DNA from: Melanocharis versteri
Taxonomy: Eukaryota; Chordata; Aves; Passeriformes; Melanocharitidae
DNA: 64,000 bases
Direction: 5' to 3'
NCBI GenBank assembly: GCA_013397845.1
Contig: VZTG01008661.1
Location: forward strand, 2,044,683 to 2,108,682
The position numbers were made by a program, and so were the translations under genes. Each line of letters begins with the position of its first letter. Position 1 is the stretch's first letter. The notes under the pieces were generated by a model that searched no databases, was not told the origin of the DNA, and saw nothing but the letters and a program-made list of their open reading frames with translations. Of this stretch, positions 10,521-23,249 are shown in pieces.

Positions 10521-13299
10521 ACTAGGACATTGAAACCTCAGCAAAGTGGTATAAAAGATTGGTCGTGCACACATAATCCTTCAGATATAAACTGTAAACC
10601 AAGTCTAGGACTAAGTCTGGATCCAGCCACACCTAAAACCCCTTGGAAAGGATTTTGGAAACCAGGGTCATTTCTGAATCTCATGACTCAGCAGAAGGGC
10701 CTCCCTGACAATTATGTATTACCCTGTCTTCTATGCAGAAAATAATCAAGTTGCTGTGACAAGGGGTAGAAAAAACATCTTGGTCTTGGTGACGCCCTTG
10801 CTGTGTGAAAGTCCCAGGAAACCCGGGTTGCTCTGCCAAGAGGAAAGTGTGGGTTTCACAATAACTTCTGCCACCGGTGTAAATAATTTCTCAGAAGCAA
10901 TAATTACTATTTCTGCTCCTCTTACTGTAAGAAGAGTCCAGACTTCATCCTCAAGGCATCACAATTCAATTATCCTTACAGTGTTGAGAAAAGAGAAGTA
11001 GGACAATTCATGGAAAGCCAAGCAAAATAACTCCTTACTACAGAGATTTTCCTCTTAACACATTTTCTGTGCACCGTCTCAGCTGTGCTCCTCTAAGTGA
11101 ATCAATCTGCTTTGTGGGAAAGTGCAGAGCGGAAATAAATATATGAGAAATGGGCATAATAGTACCAAAATCCAAAGTGAAGTGAAAAGTTCCTTATACT
11201 GAGTGTTACTTTCTTTTTTCTTTTATTGTTTTGCCTTATCAAGAAAGGAATTGTTTTACTGCTACGGTTATTTCACCTCCTTAGCAAGTTGCCAGAGAAA
11301 CTAAAATTTTAAAGGACATAGTATTGTAACTATGTATATTCCAATAAAAATGGTGATGAAAATAGCTGGATTTTAAAAATTATAATTACATGTATGAACT
11401 GAATATTTCAGGTTATATAGAAGAGTTGTGAAAGCTTGTCTATGGGAATGATTTATAAAACCTGTGACAAAACAATTTCTTGGAATATTTGAACTCCACA
11501 ACAATATTTTTAATGAGATTGTTTAGAAAACCAAGGTTTTCCCCTATGATTTAGCTTTCTAGCTTTATGAAAACAAGATTTAGTTTTATTAAACCATTTT
11601 TCTGAGGAAACTGTACATGTGCTTTGAAATGCTTAGAAGCCTCATCTCCAAGGAAGACAACCTCATGCAGATGGCCAACGTCCAGAACAGCGTATAAATG
11701 AATCCTTCCTAGAAATTAAGGTATAATTGTTGGTGAAAAGCATTGCAAAAATGTTGATGCTATTTCCTTATAGCATTACCTAAAGTGTGTTTAGATACCA
11801 TAGATCCTACAGTCTGTAGTGGTATGAAAAAGCTGCAGAAATTGGCACTCGTAGGTGATTCTGGAAGACCATAGCAGGAACGCGGTTCTGCATTCAGATC
11901 TGTGCTACTGCTTGCCATGAGGCAGCTCAGTTTTAAATAGGGTCTTTCAAGATAACTTAACAGTTTTGAAGCTTCTCTAACGCCCTGGGCAATAAACCAT
12001 TTTCAAGTGATTAATTTGATTCAATGTCAGGTGTTGATTTCTGTTATAAGCAGAGGAACTACATAGCAATGGTGTCTGGTTCTGTCAACTAAAGGATGTT
12101 TTGAAGCTGGTGAATCTTCCACTAAAGAAACAAGCTGTGGACCTAGGCTGTTTCATAAGAAAAGGGTTTTCTTCTCCCCTGCCAACACTATTAGTATGCT
12201 CATTAGAATACAAAAAACCCCAACTGCTCTTTAAATTAAAACTTTACATTTGCTTTAGGGATGTGCCATCCCTTACTGAACTGACATCAGATAACGGGAT
12301 CTGTGGTAACATGCAGAAATGATGCTGGAAGGTTGAGATTCATCTTACTTAAGATAAGATAGCTAAAAATCACACATCTACATTAAGCCCTTAGCTCCTC
12401 CTGTCATCAATGGAAAGAGCTGGGGTCTCTGGAGAGTAATTCATCTCAGCCGTCCTTGACATATGTCGTGGTAACATGAATTGCATTCTGAAGATACCTC
12501 TTCTCTCCTGTGACTACAAATGAATCAAAATGTGGCTAAATCAGGCTTAAAATCTTATAGTTAAAACATTTTTTTATACCTAACTGGGAGTAGCTGAATC
12601 CCACTCGAGGTGTCTTTTTGTTTTAACCTTTTCTCTATATAAAAGAAATAAACCATATCAATCAAATTGTTAGCCTAGATATAAGACTTTTCTGTGACAT
12701 ATATATTTTCTGCAGTTTCCATCAAAGCTTGGACTTTATTTTGCAGGTATTTTCCAATCTATGACTCTCTAATAGAAAATTAATACAAGTAATAAAGCTT
12801 GTAAATGATTAACAGCTGTGCATTTTCAGCATAATGTACCATAATCTATTTCCTGCTGTGCTCATGGTTAAATTCACCACATTTAACTTCACCAAAGCTA
12901 AAATTTACCCGACTAGAAGTTAGAAACCTCTAAGATAAACTATATATGTAGACCCTAGTGAGAGTCACTGTTGAAATAAAAGCACCTCCAGGTGATTTAT
13001 CATGCCATTCTAGCATACGTATCCATTGCAAGCCGAATAAATTAATTTCTAATGACAACTCCAGAGTTTTAAAACTAGATTAGGACGTATTATGAGGAAG
13101 AGGAGGCAGCTGAAGCTTTTTTGAGATAACTGAATTGAACCTCATAACCCTAGACCTTCATATTTGTCGGCATTTTTATCCACACCAACACCTGTTGGAA
13201 GAGAAAAAAAAGTCTGAGCACAAACAATGCAGAAGATATTTGAAATACAGTAACACAATTTCCTGATAAGGGTGATCAATGAACTGGGTAGTGAGGGTG
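10521..13299. other. Non-coding DNA without recognised features
   Basis: No gene is recognised. An open frame at 10714-11001 (95 codons, plus strand) has no family signature and no flanking splice or start context that makes it convincing. Confidence 0.55.
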
Positions 13300-13386
13300 A
13301 TCAGGACGACCCCGCTTAGCAGGGGGGCCGGACTAGATGACATCCAGCGGTCCCTTCCAGCCTTATCACCCATCCTGTGATTCTGT
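13300..13386 (+). mobile_element. CR1 LINE 3' tail
   Basis: GGGGGGCCGGACTAGATGAC, CCAGCGGTCCCTTCCAGCC and CATCCTGTGATTCTGTG reproduce the terminal CR1 pattern (GGACTAGATGACCTCCAGAGGTCCCTTCCAACC ... TGTGATTCTGTG). Only the last 90 or so bases are present. Confidence 0.85.
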
Positions 13387-14689
13387 GGCAGCCAGTAGTG
13401 ATCTAATCAGTACAATGGAGCCAACTGAGCCACGCCTTGAGGTTGAATTCTGGTGTGTGTGGGCCCACTCCCACAGCATGTGACACTAATTACTGCATGC
13501 AGGAGTAAGTACCCACGAAGCTGGATGTCTAAGAGCAGGAGCTGGAAGACCATACTTGTCATGATTAGAGATCCAGAAAAGTGAAATAAATAAAATCCCC
13601 TGTTAGGAAATAAGCTACGAAGGGCCCTATAAGCTCCAAAGGACAACAATTAGATATCTTCAGAGATTTATAATCATGAATTATTGTTTTAGAGCATCAC
13701 TTCAGTGCAAATATAACCATGTTAACACAGAAAAGACTTTGCTGACCTTTCTTCTATTTAGATTGGCATAAATATCCTATTTCGGCATTTTGATGACTTT
13801 AGGCTTAGTGCCAAAATAAACCCAAAGTGTAATTGAATTAAATTTGAATTAAACTTACAATGCTGACATTTTGAACAGATATTTCAGGCACAGGTTGAAA
13901 GTTAAGAACAACTATGGAAAAATTAGGTAGTAAGTTTGGACACCTTGGCATTTTCATCCCCCAACAAAACATTCCTACAATGGGATCACTCAGCTTTTAA
14001 AATTTTAATCTTGTTTGCTTTCAAATATTATCACATGGGATCTACTTGCAAGTCTTCTCATGTAAGCTAACATAATTTTAGGGAAACCTTCAGTAATTTC
14101 TGACCATACAGGCTATGGAGTCTTCCCTCCTGTTCTTTCTCACTGGTGATCAATATCAGGAATTCAGCTTATTACTCCTTTCTGGTCTCCCTAGAATTTT
14201 TGCTCTTCTTAAAAATCTTTAGTTTTAACTGTACCTTTAGAAATAATTCTTGTAATGAAAGCCCTCCTAATGAAACAAATCTTCACTTCTACTCAGGCTT
14301 GTGTTCAGTTGTGTTTTAAGTATAAACAAGAATGGAGGCATCACAGTTTCCCAGAGAACCTGTTTCAATGTCTGACAACCCCCACAGTTTTTTATGTGTA
14401 AATGGAATTTTGTGTTTCTGTTTTTGCCCACTGGGTGTTGTCCTGCAACTGGGCATCACTGAGAAGAGTCTAGGCTCCATCTTCTTCACTTCCTCCCATC
14501 TAGTATGCATATAGATTCATAAGATTCTGTCTGAACCTTAACTTCTACAGCTGGAGACTGTGACTCTTCAGCCTGTCAGCACGTGGCAGACTTCAATTTG
14601 TTGCTCACTGTCATGGCTCTTAGCTGGACTCACTGCAGTGTGTCTCTTGTACTCAACCCCAGGTGTGTCTCACCAGTGATAAGCAGAGG
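13387..14689. other. Non-coding DNA without recognised features
   Basis: No gene or clear repeat is seen. Sequence from about 14560 may already belong to the antisense CR1 that follows, but similarity there is too weak to call. Confidence 0.5.
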
Positions 14690-15300
14690 GGAAGGATCTC
14701 ATCCCCTAATCTGCTGATGACACTCTACTTAATGAAGCCCAGGACTGAGTCCTCTTTTTCCACAGGGGTGCACAGGAGACTCCTGTTCACATACTTGACC
14801 TTTGTGTGGTTCATCCCAAGCTTGGGATATGGGACTATTCCTGCCCAGATACAGGACTTTACATTGCCCTTTCCTGAATTTCAGGAGATTCTTGACAACT
14901 CTTTTCTTCAACCTGTTGAGGCACATCCACTGTTATATAATTGATCTACCATGGCATATGGTGTATCAACCACTCCTCCCAGTTTTGTATCATCCGTAAA
15001 ATTTCTGAAGGTGCACTTTGTTGCAGGTGTCTGTTCATCTAATTTGTACTTCCTCAGTTTTTCTGTGAGAGAGACAGTCTTAAAAGCCTTGCTAAAAGTG
15101 AGATAAACAATATCTACTGCTCTCCACTCACTCACCAAGTCATTCATCTTGTTTTAGAAAGCTATTCTGTTGGTCAAAAATTATTTCTCCTTCATAAATC
15201 TATCCTGACTACTCGCAATCACTTTCTTGTCTGTCCTTCATATGTTTTGAAATTGTTTTCAGGATAATTTATTCCATCCGCTTCCCAGGGCTGGTTTCCT
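14690..15300 (-). pseudogene. CR1 LINE reverse-transcriptase fragment, broken
   Basis: The minus-strand translation between 15147 and 14908 contains VDIVYLTFSKAFKTVS. This corresponds to the CR1 reverse-transcriptase motif A (YLDFSKAFDTVSH), with the catalytic Asp of YLDF replaced by Thr. It also contains FTDDTKLGGVVDT, the motif C block (FADDTKLGG). Only about ten residues separate motif A's distal part from motif C, where an intact CR1 has roughly 55 more residues including the SGVPQGS block, so an internal deletion lies near 15027. Nucleotide similarity continues upstream to about 15300 and downstream (plus 14740-14930, around CCCAGATACAGGACTTTACA). The copy is non-functional. Confidence 0.85.
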
Positions 15301-16689
15301 TCAACCCTGCTTTATGGTTTTCAAAGTCTCCACTCTCTCCATCACTTCATGTCCTTTGCTTGCCAACCTGGTTTTCACTTCCTCACTCAGCTTTGGGTCG
15401 TCATGTCTCTCCTGCACTCTTCCTAGTTTAAAACTATCTTTACCAGGCTGGCCACATTTTGAGTGCCTTGTTAATATAAGGATTAACTTCCTTTCCAAGA
15501 AAAGACTTCACAGTAAAAAAGACATAAACACAAGGGAGTTTTATTCTTGTAACTGGCAATTGACATCAGCTGGGTAATATTTCTTGGAAATTCGTGAGAC
15601 TCTTCCAGAGGTCAATGGTCCTTTAGTACAAAAAAGAAAAGAAAGAAAAAAATACTCTGTAAAAGCCAAACTAACAAGACTGTGCTTCCCACTGGGCTTG
15701 TGAATGCTTTGCTTGCTGTACCTTGTTAAATGTAAATTTAAGATAAAGCAGTACCTGCTGAGAAACATGTAGTTTCACTGTCTAACTGGGTCATACCCAA
15801 ATCTGAAACTAAGGACATAACTGTTATGTAATGTAAGAATTATGTTAATGATCAATCCTCTTTTAATAAATATGCTTTTCTGTCCCTAAATTTCCCAGCA
15901 TAGCCGCACCATAGGACTTAGAAGGCGTCAGAAAGACAGACTTCAACTTTTACAAAGAAGTGAAGGGGGTTTTCTTTGATGATTGCAGTTATCTCACCTT
16001 AATTTAGAGACAGAACTCAACTGAATGTTAAGATACCTGCATTTTGATACTTGCATGTTAGCTGTCTTAGTTTATAGGTGTCTACACTTTTTGCCAAAGG
16101 AAACCATAACTGTGTTATCAGTGGATTTAGGAGATGATTCAGATGACCAACAGCCTAATAGGTTATTTGGTTTCCTTGGGCTGTGCAGTTACCTAACCTG
16201 CTCAGGTCTGCCTACCAGAGGTACCAAATGCAGATGTTGGCACCCATGGCACAACAAACACATGAGAGCTGTTTCCTGCAATGGCGCTGGAAGCTGGGAC
16301 TGCCACATATGGGTATCCTGGGATTATGATTACGTTGAGGAGAGAAGGTGGCTAATTTTCCTGCCCAAACTTCTGCAGGGTGAATACTTGCCAGAATACA
16401 GTTTCACTGATGATTTATTTTATTTCTTACGGAATTTTTATTTCTATTGGCACGACGAACCTGAAGTGATCCAGCCTTTTTTTCTTTTTTCTGTCACATA
16501 GCAGAAATTTTTCTGCAAGAATCAACACTAATGAGAAACCCACAGCCTTCTCCTCAACCCTGTAAACCTTCCTTTGCAGAGCATGCATGAATGGATAAAA
16601 GCAGGACTCAGCATTTTATTTTGTACTGGTAGTTTTCAAGCTCTGTGGACCTTCATCCATTGTTAAGGTTGTTAATTACTATATAGTGT
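15301..16689. other. Non-coding DNA with one long chance-like open frame
   Basis: Some of 15301-15500 could be further antisense CR1, but I cannot align it. The frame at 16025-16501 (plus, 158 codons) is the longest gap-free open frame in the window. It has no recognisable domain, signal peptide or repeat. Confidence 0.5.
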
Positions 16690-16690
16690 A

Positions 16691-16748
<58 letters not shown>

Positions 16749-16749
16749 T
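16690..16749 (+). repeat. (ATT)n microsatellite
   Basis: About 20 uninterrupted ATT triplets. Length and purity make it likely to be polymorphic. Confidence 0.97.
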
Positions 16750-17410
16750 TATTACCAAGGGCACATTCAGAGATTTCTATTGCATAGGCACTGCAGTATG
16801 AGAGTTATTGGATTTATTCTGAACAGTGAAAACCAAACCAAATTACAATTTTTGTCAAATGTGATCTGCTTCAGCAATTCCTTATTGACATTCCCAGAAG
16901 GAATGATTGCTGAATTCACAATCATAAGAAGACAATATATCTATTTGAATATGGAAATCACTGGCTTTCCTGATGTAAAATCATGATCGAGCAAAATATT
17001 TGCATCTATTCAGCAATGTGAAATTTCAGATAACAGTAATTCTTACATTTGTCTGCTGCTTCACATCAGTTGTCTTAAGCCTTGCCATCTAGTGTGTGTA
17101 GTCTTAATAATACCATTATTCAGTTAATGAAATTTAGGAAGAAATTATTTCTTTTGGCACAGCTACAAATGGCGTTACTTTAAAACCGAGGGTTCTTAAA
17201 GAGCCGAATTAATAATTATATGAATATGGAAATAGAACAACCTTAATGTTTACCAGTGGGTATGTATACCAAATGCTCCCCGTGCACTTTAGTTCTGGCT
17301 AAAAACTATTTAAAAATCTTTTCTGAAGTACTAAAATTTAACTATATTTATACAAGTATGTAAAATACCCAGGACACCTACACATTATTTTGGTTTCTCT
17401 TTTTTTTTTT
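16750..17410. other. AT-rich non-coding DNA up to the assembly gap
   Basis: No gene or recognised repeat. Sequence ends in a T run that enters the gap. Confidence 0.6.
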
Positions 17411-17837
17411 NNNNNNNNNNNNNNNNNNNNNNNNNNNNNNNNNNNNNNNNNNNNNNNNNNNNNNNNNNNNNNNNNNNNNNNNNNNNNNNNNNNNNNNNNN
17501 NNNNNNNNNNNNNNNNNNNNNNNNNNNNNNNNNNNNNNNNNNNNNNNNNNNNNNNNNNNNNNNNNNNNNNNNNNNNNNNNNNNNNNNNNNNNNNNNNNNN
17601 NNNNNNNNNNNNNNNNNNNNNNNNNNNNNNNNNNNNNNNNNNNNNNNNNNNNNNNNNNNNNNNNNNNNNNNNNNNNNNNNNNNNNNNNNNNNNNNNNNNN
17701 NNNNNNNNNNNNNNNNNNNNNNNNNNNNNNNNNNNNNNNNNNNNNNNNNNNNNNNNNNNNNNNNNNNNNNNNNNNNNNNNNNNNNNNNNNNNNNNNNNNN
17801 NNNNNNNNNNNNNNNNNNNNNNNNNNNNNNNNNNNNN
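17411..17837. other. Assembly gap (427 N)
   Basis: Run of unknown bases flanked by poly-T on the left and by AAAGGAAAAAGAG, then a compound microsatellite, on the right. The low-complexity flanks probably caused the break. Translations spanning it are meaningless. Confidence 0.98.
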
Positions 17838-17870
17838 AAAGGAAAAAGAGACATTCTTCGAGTTGCTAAA

Positions 17871-17876
17871 TAATAA

Positions 17877-17917
<41 letters not shown>

Positions 17918-17918
17918 A

Positions 17919-17963
<45 letters not shown>

Positions 17964-17964
17964 T
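17871..17964 (+). repeat. Compound (AAAT)n(AAT)n microsatellite
   Basis: A short AAT start, then about ten AAAT units, then about 15 AAT units. It lies 33 bases from the assembly gap. Confidence 0.97.
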
Positions 17965-18821
17965 TAGTTTTTTAATGTGGTATACTGCACATCTATCTAT
18001 CCTTCCTCCATTAAGGCAACTACAGGCTAGGGTGTAAGCAATGGGTAGTTGTAGATTTATTTTAAATGTAAAACTTTTGAGAATGGCTATTAACAAAAAG
18101 TGGAAGTGCCTGACGTATCAGCTTTGGCTGGGCCTCCACTTGGCCGATTTTCTAAGCTCCCTAGAGATGTCCTAGGTTCTTTAGGGTGTGTCAAAAGGCA
18201 ACAGCCTCCTTTCTTAGGAGGAGATTATTTATTATTTCTTCCTTAAACACAGGAATTCTGCTTTCAGGCGTAGTGGGTTTGATCCCTCTGGACTCCTCGG
18301 ACTACAGGCATTCAATGCCAGTTCATTGCACCAGAGATTTAAAAACACAGACCACCAAATGTCTTAGTCTTTTTCTCGAGGTGAATCTTACTTTTGCCAC
18401 CTTCACTGTTTATTTAGGGTATAAAAAGACTGTAGAAATATGGTTGTGAGAGATTACACTCTGTAGACGTCTAGGTGAGATGACTGTAAGAGGTGGCATG
18501 GGCAATAAAGGTCTGTCAGAATTGCAGCAGCTTGAGGTCAAGCAGTTTGTCATTCTCATAGGCAACCTGAGACAGCATGATGCCCTTGCAGTCTCCTCAT
18601 GGAGAATCCACCACAAAGCCACCCATCCTCTCAAACAAAAACACAGGTTAGAAGCATAATTGAGAAAAGGAGAAATTGGCTGTGTTGAAAGAAGTGGAGA
18701 GTTGTTATCCTTCTATTTTCAAATAGCAGTGGGAAGAGGCTGGGAGATGTCTTCCCAGCAGCTGAAATCATGCAGGCATATTCCTCTCCATCTGGCAAAC
18801 TGAATATGTAAGTTCAGTTCC

Positions 18822-18882
18822 AGAAAAATGGAAAAATGGAAAAATGAAAAAGCGGAAAAATAATGGAAAAATGGAAAAATGG
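18822..18882 (+). repeat. Short A-rich tandem repeat, unit about GGAAAAAT
   Basis: GGAAAAAT recurs at least five times with small deletions and one GC-containing variant (GAAAAAGCGGAAAAAT). Confidence 0.85.
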
Positions 18883-21800
18883 CAGCAGCTCAAGAAAAGA
18901 AATTTCTTTCTTCCAAGAACAGGTGTTTCTGGTGTGGTTGTAGCTACAGAAGATCTCAAGAGAAGCTTCCATACAACTGCTTTTCAAAAAAAAAGAGTAT
19001 ATTTAGATGATTCAATATACACTTTAGTAATATTTAATATAAAAGCAAAAGAAAGACATTTGTTCACAAGTAGTTGTTTAGGAAACATATACTAAATACA
19101 TAAGTTCTAAGATTGTTTTATACTGTCACAAACAAAAAGCCTAAATAAGCAGAATATTAATCCTGTTTACAAAATAAGGCAGGTGAATTATTATTATTAC
19201 CATTTTTTGCATTTTATTTCAATGCAGGCTTTTGCTATCTTAGTGGTATTGTCCTTTTCATACCAGTAGATTTTGTAAGAAAATAATTAACCAATAGCTA
19301 CATGTATCTTGATCTATATTTTGTAATTATTGTCCATTTATGTATATTCTAAGCTCAAGTTATGTGGTCTAACTGAACTAATTTCTAACTTCATTTTGAT
19401 TTCAGGTTTTCAAACTGTTGTTTTGCTCAAATTCAGTATTCTTGTATCCATGGCAACAAGAAGATGTGCATACTGTCTTAAATGTTATCTTACCAAAAAG
19501 TCAAGCGATTGAAATGGAAAGTACTTGGCATGTCAGAACTTCACTGTATTTCAGATAGACAATTATGAACAAGAAATCAAATGTGTAGTGACTTTGCTGC
19601 TGGATGTACTGTAATTACATCTCTGCTTCACAATGTACTTTTATGGCTCAAGGTTCTTCAAAATGAAAAAGAGTGCTGCATCTTTATTTATTTAATTCTA
19701 ATGCATTCCTAACAGATAGGCTCGACTCTACAAATGTTCAGCAATTATGCAGAATGCACTAAAGTGCTCTCAGCCTAATCAGTTTGTTTTCATTTTTTTT
19801 TAAATTTTAGTTTTCACTGAAATTCTACAGCAAGAGATTGTTTTCAATAAAACTACAGGGAGAGGAGTCAGCATATTTTTTAAAGACTCCAACTCACCTC
19901 CAAGTTTTGTCGAGCCAGAAGAGTACAGACCAGTAGAGCCTGTGAGAATTTCTCCTTCAATGTGATCTCCCCATCCAAATAAGCCCCCAAATTCAGTTAA
20001 ACAAAACCAGGTTTTGGAATAAATTCTGACATATAGCCAGTAATTTCAAATAAACTTAAGAAATTTCTTTATGAGTTTTGGCTTCCTGGGACTCTAAAAT
20101 GTGCTTGGAAGATAGGTACACAAAATAAAGGTTTTAGAGCAAAGGTTGGAATCCAGACAGCTAAAACTTTGAGAGAATCCAGTTTCATATCAGGGACTAA
20201 TGTCCAAATACCTTCAAGAAGGGTTAGGACAATCACTTAGTCAACAAAGTTGAAAACCTCCACGTACGAAAATGCCATTCTCATTTTTCTTTCTTGTGTA
20301 GCAGCAGTAGAACAGAGAATAAATCATCAGATGGGAATTACTCTTGAAAAAAACTGGTCAGAATTTTTTGAGGTAAAACAAGCAAATTCTGAGATGAACA
20401 GGAATTTAAGTGAGCACTGTAGAAAATTTTCTGTGTTGAACTTTTAAGGAGAAATGCAGGAAAATATTCAACAATTAAAGTCTGTTGCATATTTAAAATG
20501 CTGTTTTGAGAACATACTGTTCTTCAGCATCGTTTCCATCTGAATAAAAAACCTGTAGTTATGAGCAAATCTTCAATATTTTTGTTTTCTTATGGTGTAA
20601 TAGAATAGAACCTTAGCTTCAGATGACTGTACCTTAAGCCAACATATCAGTTTGGAGTTGCCGTTCTGCTTTCCTCAGTGAATTTGAGAACCACCACTCC
20701 ACATTGGCTGTCCTACACCTCAGACTGAAAATAAACAGGCATCTTCAAACGAGCAATTTCTCCTCAGGCTGAAGACATTTAAGAGTGGCATGAAGAAACT
20801 TGTATTGGAAACTGTTTACTTTGTGAGAATCTAAGTGAAAGAAACAGGAGAAGTTGACACTGCAGTTTCTTTTTCAGGTTTATAATCTGTCCTGAAATGA
20901 CGGCTCTCAAAGAGAGATAAAAACATTTAGGGCAACTCATTGTTAATAATATTTCTCTCTTTACTGGTATCTTACTCCTCTTTTTCTTTTTTCTTTATTC
21001 TCATTTGTGTTCTACTCTTCTATGTCTTCTCTTTGAGTCTTTAAAGGGTTTTAAGTTTAACATAAACCATGTAAAGCACAAATTGGCTGCCAAGATAAGG
21101 CCAACAGTTCCAAATGGTGTCTCCAATACTTTTTTCCATTTAATTTTCTCTCAATTTAATTTTCTTTTCCTACAGGTCAGTTCTGACTTTCATAAGTGCT
21201 CCTGCCCACAACTTTCACTAACTTGTTTTGAAATTGCTATGGACTCAAGTCTTAAAAAAATCCTGACAGCTCAAAGGTGTCTTGAGTTTGGATTGGCATG
21301 TAAAAACCCCAAACACAGCAACCTTTCAGCTTTGGTTGAAGTGAGGCTCTTGAGACCCGATGTCCTGTAAGTAATATGGGATATTTGTCCCTTATACTGC
21401 TTGCTTGAATTTTGGTTCTGAATGAAGGACAGTCTAGAATATTCATAATTGGTTCTTGTACATTTAAAAATTGTTATCCCACATTTAAAATTTTTTATCC
21501 CACTAGAAGCTTAGGCTGAAGTGAAAACTTATTCATCTCTTGTTTAATCCTTTCTTTTAACACCATTTGAAACATCCCTGCAGTCATTTTAATTGCTCCT
21601 TGGCCTAAAGTTTCCATACTCCCCATGTCTTCTAGCTTAACTTGCTCATTCAATTTTTTGATGTAACCTGGTGAATATTTTTCTAAAATACAAAATTCCT
21701 TAGCCTTTAAGACCTTGATGTCGTGGCTTGAAAGTAAGACTCCTCTTCTAAAGATCTTTTCCAGTCTCTGAGACACAGTCTTTTCAAAGAATAAGGCCAT

Positions 21801-21911
21801 GGCTCCACGTATTTTTGACTGATGATCTATTCTAGTGCTGCTCTGAAGAGGGCTGACATCTGGAAAAAAAAATGTTATACTCAGTTAGATGCTGCAAGAG
21901 ATGGAAAGTAC

Positions 21912-21929
21912 AAAAAAAAAAAAAAAAAA
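21912..21929 (+). repeat. Poly-A run (18)
   Basis: Eighteen consecutive A. No retrotransposon body with target duplications is evident immediately upstream. Confidence 0.9.
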
Positions 21930-22732
21930 GGGGCAGGTAGGAGGACAGCCACTCTGATTTCCAGGTCTTGCTCCTGCAGAAACTCTTTCATATTTTGTGG
22001 AGTTTGTGCTTTCTGCTTGCAAGCATTTTTCGCATATTTCTTCTCTGCAAACATTTACGCTTAACAAAAATGCTTTCAGCTTAATGAGGGTTATGTGAGT
22101 TACCAAGGGCTTACATGCAGTGACAGATAAGAGAAACAAAATAACAATGGGTCTGAAGCGTTCAGAATTGCTCCCTGGCGGATGAGCAGCAGGACCAGCA
22201 GGAAAGCAAGACGCAGACAGGGGATTTGGACACTTGGGAAGAGAAGAGATTCCTGCTCCCTGGACTTCATCTTGTATTTTGCTCTGGTGATCTGATAAAG
22301 ATCCATACACAGCTTGAAGTGTCAAAGCAAGGTTTTGGCTCATCCAGACAGACATTATCTAAATAACCAGGGATAGAAATATGAAATACAGATACACCTG
22401 CATCTAATATAAACTTAATCCATACTTCCGTCCTTGGGGAAAAAATGCAGGTGTAGGCTAATATATTGAGAACAGTATAATTACATAATAACTATTAGAC
22501 TTTCTAGTTTGCATCGGGATATTTTATGCATTGGCTGTTTTGTTTCCTCACTTTATTCCCAAACATCTCTATAATAATATATTTGTTAGCAAGAAAGCCA
22601 TTGGAAATCTATATTGCATTATGCATATCTGCAATAGTTTAATTTTCATGCACATAGTGTGCATTCAGTCGTGAGTAGTTAGCAAAAAAAACCCAAATAA
22701 ATTTCTCAGTTCTCCATACCTGGTAGAAAGAG

Positions 22733-22889
22733 TTGTTTTGTTTTGGTTTTGGTGTGGTTTGGTTTGGGGTTTTTTTGCATGTGGTTTTTTTTTTGTTTGC
22801 TTTTTTTTAATTTTGTTTGGTTTTGGGGTTTTTGTTGTTGTTGTTGTTGTTCTTTTTGGTTGTCTATTTATTTATTTGTTTTTTGGTAG
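22733..22889 (+). repeat. G/T-only low-complexity tract
   Basis: Over about 155 bases the plus strand is almost purely G and T, with mixed GTTTT, GGTTTT and (GTT)5 segments and a TTTA run near the end. It yields spurious Phe/Val/Gly-rich open frames. Confidence 0.9.
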
Positions 22890-23249
22890 AAGTTTCTTCC
22901 GATCTCCTACTTTGCAATAGCAATATTCTCACTTGTCTTCTGGAAACTAAAATCACTGCCTATGTGTGGCTGAGAGAAGCAATGCATTGCTTTTATTGCG
23001 TTGCAACTTCTGATCCAGGATAAACATCCAGGTTCTCTGAAGTCAGTAAAGAGGGTCAGACACCTCCTTTGGATCTGTAGAGATGACTGGAGACAGTGTA
23101 GGCACTTCTCTTTGAATGAGCTAAATTGGTCCCTCGAAGATGATTCTGAAACTAGATGGTTAACTTCCAGTTATCACTTACCAGTGTGTTCAAAAAATTG
23201 TGATAATCTGAAAAATCTCAAGTTTTAACAGACTTCCAAAGTGTTTACT

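Larger units (their letters stand above)
17965..23249. other. Mostly unique DNA with exon-like intervals at 21.2-22.4 kb
   Basis: No confirmed gene. The stretch contains the small A-rich minisatellite (18822-18882), an 18-base poly-A (21912-21929) and the G/T tract at 22733-22889. Three intervals have credible splice sites around open frames: 21176-21366 on plus, 22115-22358 and 21495-21859 on minus. These are treated as leads only, because decoy exons are common in non-coding DNA. Confidence 0.45.

Noticed and set aside
10548..10560. TATAAAAG promoter-like motif
   Set aside because: A single AT-rich match with no associated gene, start site or LTR boundary.
17378..17869. 158-159-codon open frames on both strands
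   Set aside because: They consist almost wholly of unknown residues translated from the 427-base gap.
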